Positions 21,117-29,985 of a DNA stretch of 38,512 nucleotides are shown one piece after another. The stretch is from contig CALWID010000022.1 of assembly GCA_944380635.1 (NCBI GenBank), positions 1 to 38,512 of the forward strand, given 5' to 3'. The notes beneath the pieces are model-generated. The model did no database searches, was not told the DNA's origin, and saw only the letters and a list, made by a program, of their open reading frames with translations. The first letter of the stretch is position 1. Every line of letters starts with the position of its first letter. A program made the translations under genes and the position numbers. Origin of the DNA: an uncultured Eubacterium sp. (GTDB taxonomy: Bacteria; Bacillota; Clostridia; Oscillospirales; Acutalibacteraceae).

Positions 21117-22967
21117 TTATGTTAACTGCGATTTTCCGGTGCACAATTCATAATACCTGCCGTGGTTTTTAAGCAGGTCGTCATGGTCGCCGCGCTCTAT
21201 TATTTTGCCGTGTTCGAGCACCATAATTGCATTTGAATTTCTTACCGTTGAAAGGCGGTGAGCGATAACAAACACCGTTCTGCCCGCCATAAGCCTATCC
21301 ATACCGTGCTCAATATGAAGTTCCGTACGGGTATCTACGGAGGAGGTTGCCTCATCAAGAATCAGCACAACGGGCTTTGCAACCGCCGCCCTTGCGATTG
21401 CAAGAAGTTGGCGCTGGCCCTGGGAAAGATTATCGCCGTCGCCCGAAATCATGGTGTTATAGCCCTGCGGCAATCTTCTGATAAACGAATGAGCGGAGGC
21501 AAGTTTTGCCGCGGCAATACACTCCTCATCAGTAGCCTCAAGCCTGCCGTAGCGTATATTATCCATTACCGTGCCGGTGAAAAGATGCGTATCCTGAAGC
21601 ACTATTGAGAGCGTTTTTCTGAGGTCATCTTTTTTTATCCGCCGAACATCTATTCCGTCATAAGTAATAGAGCCGTCCTGAATATCGTAAAAGCGGTTTA
21701 TAAGATTTGTAATAGTTGTTTTTCCGGCGCCCGTTGAGCCTACGAAAGCAATTTTCTGACCGTGCTTTGCATAAAGTGAAATATTTTTAAGAACAGGCTT
21801 TTCAGGAACATAGGAGAAGTTTACATTATTGAAAACAACATTGCCCTCAACCGCAACGAGTTTACCGCCGTCGTTCCAGAAAAGTTTTCTTTCCCCGTTT
21901 TCATTCTTCTCTTCAAGCGTAACGGTGCCTTCGTCAACCTCCGGCTCCATATCCATTATCTCAAAAACGCGCTCTGCGCCCGCAAGTGCCGAAAAAATCG
22001 TGTTCATTTGGTTTGCGATTTGGTTTATAGGCTGAGTAAACTGCTTTGAGTAACTTAAAAATGTGAAATATGTGCCTATATCAATACTTGAAATAAGCAC
22101 CAAAAGTCCGCCCACAAGAGCGATTGTGGCGTAACTGGCGTTATTAATTCCCGTGGAACTCGGGCCCATTACGCCGGCAAAGAAGTTGGCGTTAGTGGCC
22201 GCTTTTCGGAATTTTTCATTGCACGCTCTGAATTCTTCGTTTATTTTATCCTCATGATTAAAAACTTTAACTACTTTAAGCCCCTCAACAGATTCCTCTA
22301 TATTACCGTTCATAATACCGAGTTCTTTTTGCTGTTCGCGGAAATATTTTCTGGACTGCTTTCCGATTTTGCTTACCGTTATCACCATTATTACAAGAAA
22401 TACAAGGGCGATACCGAAAAGCAGCGGGCTTAGATAAATCATCATTACGATAATGCCCGCAAAAGTAAAGGCGGAGGAAACAAGTTGCACCATGGACTGC
22501 TCAAGCATCATCTGAACATTATCCACATCATTTGTAAAGCGGCTCATAATTTCGCCGTGTGTTTTACTGTCAAAATACCTGAGCGGCAGCGACTGCATAT
22601 GATTAAACAATTCTTTTCTGATAAGATTTGTGGTTTTATACGCAATAGTTACCATAACGCGGCTTTGGATAAACGAAAACAGAGCAGTGCCGCAGTAAAG
22701 AGCGCCTACAATTACAAGGTTTTGAATTAATTTTTTAATGCCCTGGGTCATAAAATTACCCGCTAAGACGGACGCTTCAATATCGTTAAGAATAGGGCGC
22801 AGCCAATAAGACGCGCCTATCTGGCAGACTGTGCTTAAAACGAGCGAAAGAAATACAACTACAAGGAAAACCTTGCTTTTCCCCATATATTTAAGTATTC
22901 TGCCGAATGTTTTTTTGGCGTTTTTGGGCTTTGCGTAGCCGTGTTTATTTTCCATAGGTCCCGGCAT
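21117..22967 (-). CDS. ABC exporter half-transporter, catalytically competent Walker B subunit
   Basis: 616 residues: six membrane helices (about 30-340), then the nucleotide-binding domain. Walker A is GSTGAGKT, the signature is LSQGQ (not LSGGQ), Walker B is VVLILDEATSS with the catalytic Glu, and the H-loop is VIAHRLS. The partner encoded upstream has the opposite set of changes, so this is a heterodimeric exporter of the TM287/288 or BmrCD type, with one active and one degenerate ATP site. Substrates of the group include drugs, lipids and peptides; none is indicated here. The start shares TAATG with the stop of the partner. A linker of ~25 residues (VTLEEKNENGERKLFWNDGG) precedes the ATPase domain. 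Confidence 0.9.
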   Translation of the reverse strand: MPGPMENKHGYAKPKNAKKTFGRILKYMGKSKVFLVVVFLSLVLSTVCQIGASYWLRPILNDIEASVLAGNFMTQGIKKLIQNLVIVGALYCGTALFSFIQSRVMVTIAYKTTNLIRKELFNHMQSLPLRYFDSKTHGEIMSRFTNDVDNVQMMLEQSMVQLVSSAFTFAGIIVMMIYLSPLLFGIALVFLVIMVITVSKIGKQSRKYFREQQKELGIMNGNIEESVEGLKVVKVFNHEDKINEEFRACNEKFRKAATNANFFAGVMGPSSTGINNASYATIALVGGLLVLISSIDIGTYFTFLSYSKQFTQPINQIANQMNTIFSALAGAERVFEIMDMEPEVDEGTVTLEEKNENGERKLFWNDGGKLVAVEGNVVFNNVNFSYVPEKPVLKNISLYAKHGQKIAFVGSTGAGKTTITNLINRFYDIQDGSITYDGIDVRRIKKDDLRKTLSIVLQDTHLFTGTVMDNIRYGRLEATDEECIAAAKLASAHSFIRRLPQGYNTMISGDGDNLSQGQRQLLAIARAAVAKPVVLILDEATSSVDTRTELHIEHGMDRLMAGRTVFVIAHRLSTVRNSNAIMVLEHGKIIERGDHDDLLKNHGRYYELCTGKSQLT

Positions 22968-24718
22968 TATTCGCTCACCCCTTTCTGCTGGGTTTGATAG
23001 ATTTCCTGATAAATCTCATTTGTTTTAAGCAAATCATCGTGCCTGCCTATACCTTTTATTTCGCCGTCATCAAGCACGATAATCTTATCAGCGTCTTTAA
23101 CGGACGAAACGCGCTGAGCGATTATGAAAACGGTGGTATCTTTAAGTTCATTATAAAAACTATCCCTGATTTTCGCCTCCGTAGCGGTGTCAACCGCTGA
23201 AGTGGAATCATCAAGAATTAATATTTTAGGCTGCTTTATCATTGCCCTTGCAATACAAAGGCGCTGTTTCTGGCCGCCCGAAAGATTAAGCCCGCCCTGA
23301 GAAAGGTCGGTATCATAGCCGTGCGGCTGGCGCAGCACAAAATCGTGCGCCTGAGCGTATCTGCACGCCTTTTCTATTTCTTCATCGGTAGCGTCCGCCT
23401 TGCCCCAGCGGATATTATCCTTTATAGTGCCGCTGAAAAGCACATTTTTTTGGAGCACAACGCCGATAATATCCCTGAGCGCCTTTATATCATAATCGCG
23501 CACATCAACATCATCAACAAGCACTTCGCCGCCTGTAACATCATAAAGACGGGGAATGAGATTTACAAGGCTTGATTTGCCGCAGCCCGTGCCGCCTACA
23601 ACGCCTATTACCTGCCCCGGCTCTGCTGTAAAATTAATATCGTGAAGAATATCATCGCCGGAATCGGAAGAATTATATTTAAAATTAACATGCCTGAATT
23701 CAACTTTGCCCTTTGCGCTTGTGGCGTCAGGAATATAATCTTTTTCTCCGTTTGTAATATCCACCTTTGTGTTGAGGACTTCAACAACACGGTCGCCGCA
23801 CGCTTTGCCCCTTGCAAGTTGGAGAAGCATCATTGATATCATCATAAGGTTCATAAGCACCTGAATAATATAAGACGCGAAAACGGATATTTGGCTTACA
23901 TCCATAACGCCGTTGCTTGCGTCCACGCCGCCTCTGTAATAAACAAAAACAACTACGGCATTTAAAACAAGCATCATAATCGGCATAACGGTAACCACAA
24001 GCCCGGAGGCCCTTGCGCCCTGAGCGGCAAGGTCATCGGATACAGTTTTAAACTTATCCTTTTCGTGATCCTCGCGGACAAAAGCCTTTACTACTCTGAT
24101 ACCGATAAGATTTTCCTGAACTACCCTGTTTACATTATCAATCTTTTTTTGCATTTTTTGAAACATGGGAAATCCAAATTTCAAAACGCACACAACAACA
24201 ATTACAAGCACGGGCAGAATAAACAGCAAAAGCGCGCTCATTTTTGGATTTATGGAAACAGCAAACGCAGACGAAACCACCAAAAGAGCCGGGCCTCTTA
24301 CAAGTATGCGCAGGCTCATCATTACAACCATTTGCAGCATTGTAATATCGTTTGTAAGCCTTGTTGTAAGGGACGCGGTTGAGAATTTATCAATATTTTT
24401 AAAAGAGAATGTGCTGATTTTTTTATACATATCATTTCTGAGCCTGAAAGCAAAATTCTGGCTGCAAACAGACGAGGCTTTCATTGTGGCAAGGCCGCCC
24501 GCAAGACCGAGCAGGGCAAGGGCAAACATACCTATGCCGTACAGAATAACATCTTTGCGCACTGTTTCAGGCGAGGAAGCCGTGCTTACCATTTCATAAA
24601 TATCGCTGGCAATGGACGGGAGCGATAATTCGCAAATCGCCTCAACTATCATACCGAGGGCGCTTATTGCCGCCAGATGCCACAGCCCTTTCATATATGA
24701 CGCAAGTTTTTTCAGCAT
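22967..24718 (-). CDS. ABC exporter half-transporter, degenerate ATP-site subunit
   Basis: 583 residues: six membrane helices, then the ATPase domain with Walker A GGTGCGKS, a canonical signature LSGGQKQRL, Walker B ILILDDSTSAVD (Asp in place of the catalytic Glu) and IIAQRVSS (Gln in place of the H-loop His). These losses create the degenerate site together with the LSQGQ signature of the partner; the other site stays active. This pattern is known for heterodimeric bacterial exporters. GGAGGAATCATT before ATG 24718 sets the start. It is first in the two-gene operon. No regulator gene lies beside it. Confidence 0.9.
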   Translation of the reverse strand: MLKKLASYMKGLWHLAAISALGMIVEAICELSLPSIASDIYEMVSTASSPETVRKDVILYGIGMFALALLGLAGGLATMKASSVCSQNFAFRLRNDMYKKISTFSFKNIDKFSTASLTTRLTNDITMLQMVVMMSLRILVRGPALLVVSSAFAVSINPKMSALLLFILPVLVIVVVCVLKFGFPMFQKMQKKIDNVNRVVQENLIGIRVVKAFVREDHEKDKFKTVSDDLAAQGARASGLVVTVMPIMMLVLNAVVVFVYYRGGVDASNGVMDVSQISVFASYIIQVLMNLMMISMMLLQLARGKACGDRVVEVLNTKVDITNGEKDYIPDATSAKGKVEFRHVNFKYNSSDSGDDILHDINFTAEPGQVIGVVGGTGCGKSSLVNLIPRLYDVTGGEVLVDDVDVRDYDIKALRDIIGVVLQKNVLFSGTIKDNIRWGKADATDEEIEKACRYAQAHDFVLRQPHGYDTDLSQGGLNLSGGQKQRLCIARAMIKQPKILILDDSTSAVDTATEAKIRDSFYNELKDTTVFIIAQRVSSVKDADKIIVLDDGEIKGIGRHDDLLKTNEIYQEIYQTQQKGVSE

Positions 24719-24793
24719 AATGATTCCTCCGAAACATAATTTCTGAGATTTGAATTGACCGAAACTGCCCGGTGGGAAAAATCGGTAAAATGT

Positions 24794-24822
24794 ATTCTAA
24801 CATTATAGAAATTTAAAATCAA
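24794..24822 (-). promoter_or_regulatory. Promoter of the ABC exporter operon
   Basis: Reverse strand TTGATT (24822-24817), 17 bases, TAGAAT (24799-24794). Confidence 0.5.
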
Positions 24823-24846
24823 GATGATATATGTTAAATTTTGCGG

Positions 24847-24875
24847 TTGTAAAAAAAACTCGTTTATGATAAAAT
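24847..24875 (+). promoter_or_regulatory. Possible promoter of rsmA
   Basis: TTGTAA (24847-24852), 17 bases, TAAAAT (24870-24875). The spacing is good but both boxes deviate from consensus. Confidence 0.4.
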
Positions 24876-24948
24876 ATGCCGTAATCGAAACGATTTAAGG
24901 CGCGGCAAAGCCTTGCCGGCTTATGTTTTAACTGTTCGGAGGGCGTTT

Positions 24949-25797
24949 ATGGATCTTTGCAGTTACAGCGAAATAAGCAGCCTGCTTAAGAGGCACGGTT
25001 TTACTTTTTCAAAATCGCTGGGGCAGAATTTTATTATAAACAAAAAAATATGCCCCGCCATGGCTGAAAGTCTCGGCGCGGACGATAAAACCGGCGTGCT
25101 TGAAATAGGCCCCGGAATAGGCGTGCTGACCAAAGAACTATGCGCCGTTGCGGGCAAAGTTGTTTCAGTTGAACTTGACAGCCGCCTTTTCCCTATTCTT
25201 AATGAAACGCTTGCTGAATGCAAAAACGCGGAAATAGTTGAAGGGGACGCGCTTAAAATGGATTTGGGCGCGCTTGTAAAAGAAAAATTCAGCGGCGCAA
25301 ACGATATAAAAGTATGCGCAAATCTGCCGTATTATATTACATCGCCTATAATTATGAAACTGATAGAAAGCAAATTGCCGGTAAGCGAAATTGTTGTTAT
25401 GGTGCAAAAGGAGGCGGCGGACAGACTTGCCGCCGAAATCGGCTCAAGAGAAAGCGGCGCGCTGACAGTTGCCGCGCAATACTATGCCGAGATAGAAAAA
25501 CTTTTTAATGTTGGGCGCGGCAGTTTTATGCCCCAGCCTAAAGTGGACAGCGCTGTAATAAAACTGACGGTGAGAAAAGAGCCCCCTGTGCGCCCGGCAG
25601 ACGAAGAAAGATTTTTCAGGATAGTGAGAGCGGCGTTTGCCCAGCGCAGAAAAACAGCGCTCAACAGCCTTTCATCATCGCTGAATGTGCCGAAAGAGAA
25701 AGTTAAAGCGGCGCTTGCAGAAATAGGAAGAAATGAAAACGACCGCGCCGAAAAATTCACAATGCAGGAATTCGCTGAACTCTCCGCTTTGATATAA
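24949..25797 (+). CDS. rsmA: 16S rRNA (adenine-1518/1519-N6) dimethyltransferase
   Basis: 282 residues (also called KsgA). It dimethylates two adjacent adenines in the 3' hairpin of 16S rRNA, a late step of 30S assembly. The N-terminal SKSLGQNFIINKKI is characteristic, followed by the SAM-binding VLEIGPGIGVLTKEL, the acidic VVSVELDSRL, GDALKMD and the catalytic NLPYYITSPI. The C-terminal helical domain (FFRIVRAAFAQRRKTALNSL) is also present. The ATG at 24949 follows GGAGGGCGTTT; upstream in-frame codons are not needed. Loss of this gene is a known route to kasugamycin resistance in other bacteria; here it is intact. Confidence 0.95.
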   Translation: MDLCSYSEISSLLKRHGFTFSKSLGQNFIINKKICPAMAESLGADDKTGVLEIGPGIGVLTKELCAVAGKVVSVELDSRLFPILNETLAECKNAEIVEGDALKMDLGALVKEKFSGANDIKVCANLPYYITSPIIMKLIESKLPVSEIVVMVQKEAADRLAAEIGSRESGALTVAAQYYAEIEKLFNVGRGSFMPQPKVDSAVIKLTVRKEPPVRPADEERFFRIVRAAFAQRRKTALNSLSSSLNVPKEKVKAALAEIGRNENDRAEKFTMQEFAELSALI

Positions 25798-25817
25798 CGC
25801 AAAAGAAGCGACTTCAT

Positions 25818-25858
25818 TTAACAAAAAAAATTATTTTTGTATATTTTGTTAATTTTTT
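25818..25858 (+). terminator. Probable terminator of rsmA
   Basis: TTAACAAAA (25818-25826) pairs with TTTTGTTAA (25844-25852), then TTTTTT. The stem is A/T-rich, so it may be weak. Confidence 0.5.
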
Positions 25859-25975
25859 CTAATAATATTGCAAGGCTTAATTTTATGTATTAATATATTT
25901 ATTGATTTGTGCCGCAAAGATACTGCGGCGGCAAATTTTATGTGTTTAACATTATTATTAAAAAGAGAGGATAAT

Positions 25976-26554
25976 ATGGAAAAAAGCAATTCACAATTTA
26001 ATATATCCTCGCTGCCAGGCGAATATGCGCGGCTGTTTATAAAAGACCCGCTGTTTATGTTTTTATGCCCTGTTAAGGCAAACCGAGCGGATTTTATTAT
26101 AAAATATTTTAATTATTACCTGCCGAGGTGGAACTCCGCCGGAGAATTTATTGAAACGGGGAGCAAAAACATTGCCGCAACTTTGACCGACCCGAACTTA
26201 TTTATATATAAATTTCCGGGTAAGCACGGTTTTTCATTAAAGATGAACAGATATTCATACAATATCCTGAATCATATGGAAGTTGTGCAAAACATTATAA
26301 ACATAGTTGTGCCCGAGCAACTCAACAAAAGGCTGCTTACTATTTACTCAGCGCCCGAAGTGCCTGAAAAAGAAATAGAAAATATCATTGAATACTGTAA
26401 AAAGAAAGCAGAAGAAGAAAACTTTGTGCTTGTATACGAAACATTTTCAAAACGCTTTATAGAGAAATTTGAAAAATCAGGATTTGAAACGGGATATTCA
26501 AGGCAGTTTTTAAACACGCAGTTTTTTCAAACTGTTATGACCTACAATATCTGA
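25976..26554 (+). CDS. GNAT-fold-like protein of unknown function
   Basis: 192 residues, cytosolic. The order of features resembles a GNAT acetyltransferase: an N-terminal helix pair (AFIKDPLF-like KDPLFMFLCPVKANRADFII), central strands, then LTIYSAPEVPEKEIENIIEY and VLVYETFSKRFIEKFEKSGF, where the last part matches the usual ETxxxxxxxxYEKxGF ending. However, the acetyl-CoA loop (Q/RxxGxG/A) is replaced by VPEKEI, so acetyl transfer is doubtful. I cannot name a substrate. AGAGAGGATAAT before ATG 25976 sets the start. It lies alone between rsmA and the convergent membrane-protein gene. Confidence 0.55.
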   Translation: MEKSNSQFNISSLPGEYARLFIKDPLFMFLCPVKANRADFIIKYFNYYLPRWNSAGEFIETGSKNIAATLTDPNLFIYKFPGKHGFSLKMNRYSYNILNHMEVVQNIINIVVPEQLNKRLLTIYSAPEVPEKEIENIIEYCKKKAEEENFVLVYETFSKRFIEKFEKSGFETGYSRQFLNTQFFQTVMTYNI

Positions 26555-26610
26555 TTTAAGCGTTTTTGTATTCCAAGCAAAAAATAACAAATTTAACTAC
26601 ACAAACAAAT

Positions 26611-26640
26611 GACCCGCCTGAGTTTACACTCAAGCGGGTC
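26611..26640. terminator. Bidirectional terminator between convergent genes
   Basis: GACCCGC (26611-26617) pairs with GCGGGTC (26634-26640) and an inner TGAGT/ACTCA helix continues the stem. T-rich sequence follows on both strands. It serves the GNAT-like gene and the 625-residue membrane protein. Confidence 0.75.
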
Positions 26641-26656
26641 TGTTTATTTTATGCTT

Positions 26657-28534
26657 TTAAACTGCAACATCGGTTGCGGAAACGAACACGCCGTCCGCCT
26701 TATCGCCAACGGTAACTGTTACCGTATCTCCTGTTTGCACAAGCAAAACATCCATACAATCAGCAACGCTGATATAATAATATGTGCCGTTTATCTGAAG
26801 ATAATAATATGTGTTGCCGTTATTTACGGAGGTAAGAATAGAAGTTACTTCTCCGGTTACCTGGGAGCCGTTTTCCGCGGCGGAAGAGCCTTCTGCAGAG
26901 TTGCTTTCTGTATCTGCGGGTGGCTCTGCGGCAGTGCCGCCTTCATTCTCATCCGTTTCATCAACAAGATATTCATTTACATCAATATCCGTGCCGATAA
27001 TATTTTTATCCTTAAGAGCCTGAATATAATTCTCAACAGCCGCGTTGAGGGCTTTGGCGTCGCTCTTCATCTCATCAACTATACCGGTGCCGACTATTGT
27101 TTTATCCGCAAGATTTACAAGCGCGTAGCCTTTAACGGTATTACTTGAACCGTAAAGGCTCATAAAGTAAGTCGGCTGGCCCTCAATATCAAGCAAAATC
27201 GGGAATGTTGCGGCATACTGATAATTCTGAACAGCGTCTTCAGCCGACTGCTGCGCCGCCGTTTCAATAGCGCCGCCGTTTTCATAATAGCGGGTTTCCT
27301 TTGTGCGCTGATTGCTAAGGATAAAACCAAAATTAGACGCGTCTGATTCAGAAGAAGTTACGCCCGTATAAATCCAAACATCATCATCCATAGCGATATA
27401 GCCGTTGCCCTGAGAAGCCTGGCTTACATCGTTTTGGAAGATAATTGAGTTCCAGAAACCATTTTGGAATTTTCCGTAATAATCATACTGCTGAACAAGC
27501 AGATTTGCCGAATAAACTACATCTATCCACTGAAGCGAGGAATCCGAACGCACCTGCTCAATATCATAATATACGCTTTCGCCGTTAAGAGCGTCTGTAA
27601 TAACAGCGCCCTTAACATCCGTACCGCCGAAAAGTCCGATTGTTTTATCAAGCACGGGTGTTATCCAATAAGGATGCCCGTCATCGCTAATCTCAAAATT
27701 AGGCGTATCAAGAAGTTCGGTGGGATACTGAAATCTTAAGTGCCTTATGAGTTTTTCGTTAAACAGTTCGGTGGGGCTGTACTGAATACAGGAGCCAAAC
27801 TGGTCTACGCAGTTTACAACCGTAACTTTTTGGGAAATAAGGTCAATTATCATATATGCCGGAACGCCTTCTTTGGTATTATTAAACCATTTAAACACAT
27901 CCGCATATTCAAGATACGCAACTCTTACGGGGCGGTTATTATAATTAATCATTGTAGTTGTGTTTGAAACAACATACTGGCTTTTATATTCTGAAAGGGA
28001 GCCGAGTTGCTGGTCGGCAAGCGTAAGCGCGCGGGATTCATCAACGCGGGGAACACTGTCCACGCTGAGTTTTTCAAAATCCGTTGAAAAATCGCTTGTA
28101 GTAACCGGCATAAGTTCGCTGTATGACGACGCTCTGAAAATAGTTGCGCCGCACACCCAGCCGATTGCCATTACAACCGCAAGAACGGCAACTATAATTA
28201 CCGGTACTTTAGATTTTTTCTTTATATATTCGCGGCGCTCTATCTTTTTATTTGCTTTGCAGGCAAGCGCAAAGAAAACCATAAACAGAACGATAAGTAT
28301 AACCACGAATAAATACATATTAACATCTTTAAAATTAAGCGCCGGAAGCATCATATAATAAACTATTCCGCCGGTAATTATTGTTAATACAGCGGAAATA
28401 AGCAGCCTGAGCCATACTTTTTCAGGCTTTACAACAACATCCACTTCATCTTTTTTAGGCCATTTGAATTTTGATTTGAAGTCATTTATAACTTCATCTG
28501 CATCATAATCCATATTGGGCATCTGTTCGCTCAT
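26657..28534 (-). CDS. Large membrane protein with big extracytoplasmic domain, unknown family
   Basis: 625 residues. The N-terminus is cytoplasmic; three membrane helices are at about 43-64, 73-92 and 110-133. Residues ~135-520 form an extracytoplasmic region rich in Tyr, Asn and Ser with strand-like repeats (RVAYLEYADVFKWFNN, PAYMIIDLISQKVTVVNC, PYWITPVLDKTIGLFGG, PILLDIEGQPTYFMSLYG). A Glu/Ala/Ser-rich linker (about 525-550) joins a small C-terminal beta domain (GNTYYYLQINGTYYYISVAD), possibly OB- or SH3-like. I do not recognise the family; PepSY-like units are a guess. ATG 28534 follows AGGAGAATAAATT. It has its own promoter and terminator. Confidence 0.7.
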   Translation of the reverse strand: MSEQMPNMDYDADEVINDFKSKFKWPKKDEVDVVVKPEKVWLRLLISAVLTIITGGIVYYMMLPALNFKDVNMYLFVVILIVLFMVFFALACKANKKIERREYIKKKSKVPVIIVAVLAVVMAIGWVCGATIFRASSYSELMPVTTSDFSTDFEKLSVDSVPRVDESRALTLADQQLGSLSEYKSQYVVSNTTTMINYNNRPVRVAYLEYADVFKWFNNTKEGVPAYMIIDLISQKVTVVNCVDQFGSCIQYSPTELFNEKLIRHLRFQYPTELLDTPNFEISDDGHPYWITPVLDKTIGLFGGTDVKGAVITDALNGESVYYDIEQVRSDSSLQWIDVVYSANLLVQQYDYYGKFQNGFWNSIIFQNDVSQASQGNGYIAMDDDVWIYTGVTSSESDASNFGFILSNQRTKETRYYENGGAIETAAQQSAEDAVQNYQYAATFPILLDIEGQPTYFMSLYGSSNTVKGYALVNLADKTIVGTGIVDEMKSDAKALNAAVENYIQALKDKNIIGTDIDVNEYLVDETDENEGGTAAEPPADTESNSAEGSSAAENGSQVTGEVTSILTSVNNGNTYYYLQINGTYYYISVADCMDVLLVQTGDTVTVTVGDKADGVFVSATDVAV

Positions 28535-28589
28535 AATTTATTCTCCTGTTCTTAATAAGAGCCGGGCTGCACGCCGCGGCATTTAGATT

Positions 28590-28618
28590 ATCATAACATA
28601 ACAAAGCATATTATTCAA
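28590..28618 (-). promoter_or_regulatory. Promoter of the large membrane-protein gene
   Basis: Reverse strand TTGAAT (28618-28613), 17 bases, TATGAT (28595-28590). The A+T-rich rest of the gap to 28743 shows nothing else. Confidence 0.5.
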
Positions 28619-28743
28619 TAATATAATATTGAATTTTCTTTTAACAAATCTCAATAACTGTAATTAAATATATTATTTGCCTGTTAAATTATATATTTAT
28701 TAAGTATCAAATAATATTTAAGTCTGCCTGCTGACGAAAATCA

Positions 28744-28772
28744 ATAAAAATAGACCGCCCTAACGGGCGGTC
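28744..28772 (-). terminator. Terminator of the lipoprotein gene
   Basis: On the reverse strand GACCGCCC (28772-28765) and GGGCGGTC (28760-28753) form a perfect 8-bp stem with a 4-base loop, followed by TATTTTTA. Confidence 0.85.
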
Positions 28773-28808
28773 CGGGATTCACTTCAAATTAAATTATGCT
28801 ATATTTGC

Positions 28809-29780
28809 TTACGCTCTGGTAATCTGTCTTGCGTCCATAAGATATTCATCTGATGCAGGATAATGCATATCATAAGAAATCTCAATGGATGCACTCTTAT
28901 CTTTAATAACAAGAACATTTGCGTGATTTACAGAAACATTTACAGCCATATGATAATCAGCCTCAACAATAGTGTTTGTAGCAGTATCAATCTTTACTGT
29001 ACCTGTTCCGCCGCTGTATTCAACAAGGCAGTTTTCCTCTGTTGTACCGCTTGCCCATGAAAGCTGGGAGATAGAATCTACGGTTGCGCCGATATCGCCG
29101 AGAACTTCAAAGAATCTGCCCTGCGAATCTTCGCCGCGCATAGACATTGAGCCGGCTTTAGGCTGAATTGTGATTGTGATAGTGCCGTCGCCGTTATCAA
29201 CAACATTGCAAGCCTGGCAGTCTTCAGCAGTGAAATAAGACTGTCTGAAATCAAACTGACCCGGATTTGCGGCATCCTGATTTGAGTTATCAAGCTGAGG
29301 GTCTCTGTTGTTGCACGGAGGAAGGCCGTAAGTGCTGGGCGCGAACAATCCGTTTACGATAGTAGGAACAAGATTGTTGATTACGGTGTTTTCCTGGCCT
29401 TCGATAAGAACTTTGCCAATCTGAAGGTCCTCATCGCCGAGGAGCGCATAATATGTAACCGTATTGCCGTCAGCATCTATATAGTTGGCGGTCTGAGATT
29501 TAGTGTTGTTATATGCCTGAACATAATAATCAACCACAGAGGCTTCGTCCGCGAATTCGATTCCGCCGTATGTATCTGCAACAAACGGTTCGATACTTGT
29601 TTCAGCAGCGGCGTCTTCACCTTCACCTTCATCGGTCTGATTCCAGGTGCCGTCCTGAACCTCTTTGATTGCCTTAATTGTTCCATTCGTTACATAATTA
29701 AGTTTCGCGCAACCTGCGAGCGAAAGCACGAAAGCAGCAACGAGAACAACACAGAGAATTGCTTTGATTGTTTTTTTCAT
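28809..29780 (-). CDS. Lipoprotein of unknown function
   Basis: 323 residues. The signal peptide ends in a lipobox (LSLAGC, Cys about 24), so the protein is lipid-anchored outside the membrane. After an acidic linker (DEGEGEDAAAETS) the mature part has short beta-strand patterns (EFADEASVVDYYVQAYNN, DGDGTITITIQPKAGSM-like, AVNVSVNHANVLVIKDKSAS) that suggest a beta-rich binding domain; two Cys in EDCQACNVV may pair. I do not recognise the family. No transporter gene is adjacent, so a role as a solute-binding protein is not supported. ATG 29780 follows AAGGGGTACCAAAGTA. It has its own promoter. Confidence 0.75.
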   Translation of the reverse strand: MKKTIKAILCVVLVAAFVLSLAGCAKLNYVTNGTIKAIKEVQDGTWNQTDEGEGEDAAAETSIEPFVADTYGGIEFADEASVVDYYVQAYNNTKSQTANYIDADGNTVTYYALLGDEDLQIGKVLIEGQENTVINNLVPTIVNGLFAPSTYGLPPCNNRDPQLDNSNQDAANPGQFDFRQSYFTAEDCQACNVVDNGDGTITITIQPKAGSMSMRGEDSQGRFFEVLGDIGATVDSISQLSWASGTTEENCLVEYSGGTGTVKIDTATNTIVEADYHMAVNVSVNHANVLVIKDKSASIEISYDMHYPASDEYLMDARQITRA

Positions 29781-29834
29781 TACTTTGGTACCCCTTTCAG
29801 TACGAACTAAGCATAATCAATTTGCTACTACTCT

Positions 29835-29863
29835 AATTTATTATAAAATCGACAAAAAGTCAA
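29835..29863 (-). promoter_or_regulatory. Promoter of the lipoprotein gene
   Basis: Reverse strand TTGACT (29863-29858), 17 bases, TAAATT (29840-29835). Confidence 0.55.
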
Positions 29864-29917
29864 TACCAAAAAGCAGAAATAGCAAAAAATATTATCATTT
29901 CTTTAACTTTTATAGTG

Positions 29918-29946
29918 TTGTTATTTTGTTTTTTCTGTGTTATACT
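29918..29946 (+). promoter_or_regulatory. Promoter of the zinc-ribbon gene
   Basis: TTGTTA (29918-29923), 17 bases, TATACT (29941-29946), about 40 bases before the start codon. Confidence 0.6.
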
Positions 29947-29985
29947 TGCTATGTTAAACCTATATTAAAGAAAGGTATGTAAAAT

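Noticed and set aside
22967-24718. Inactivated ABC transporter because of the Walker B and H-loop changes
   Set aside because: The changes (Asp for Glu, Gln for His) are the normal degenerate site of heterodimeric exporters, complemented by the LSQGQ signature of the partner.
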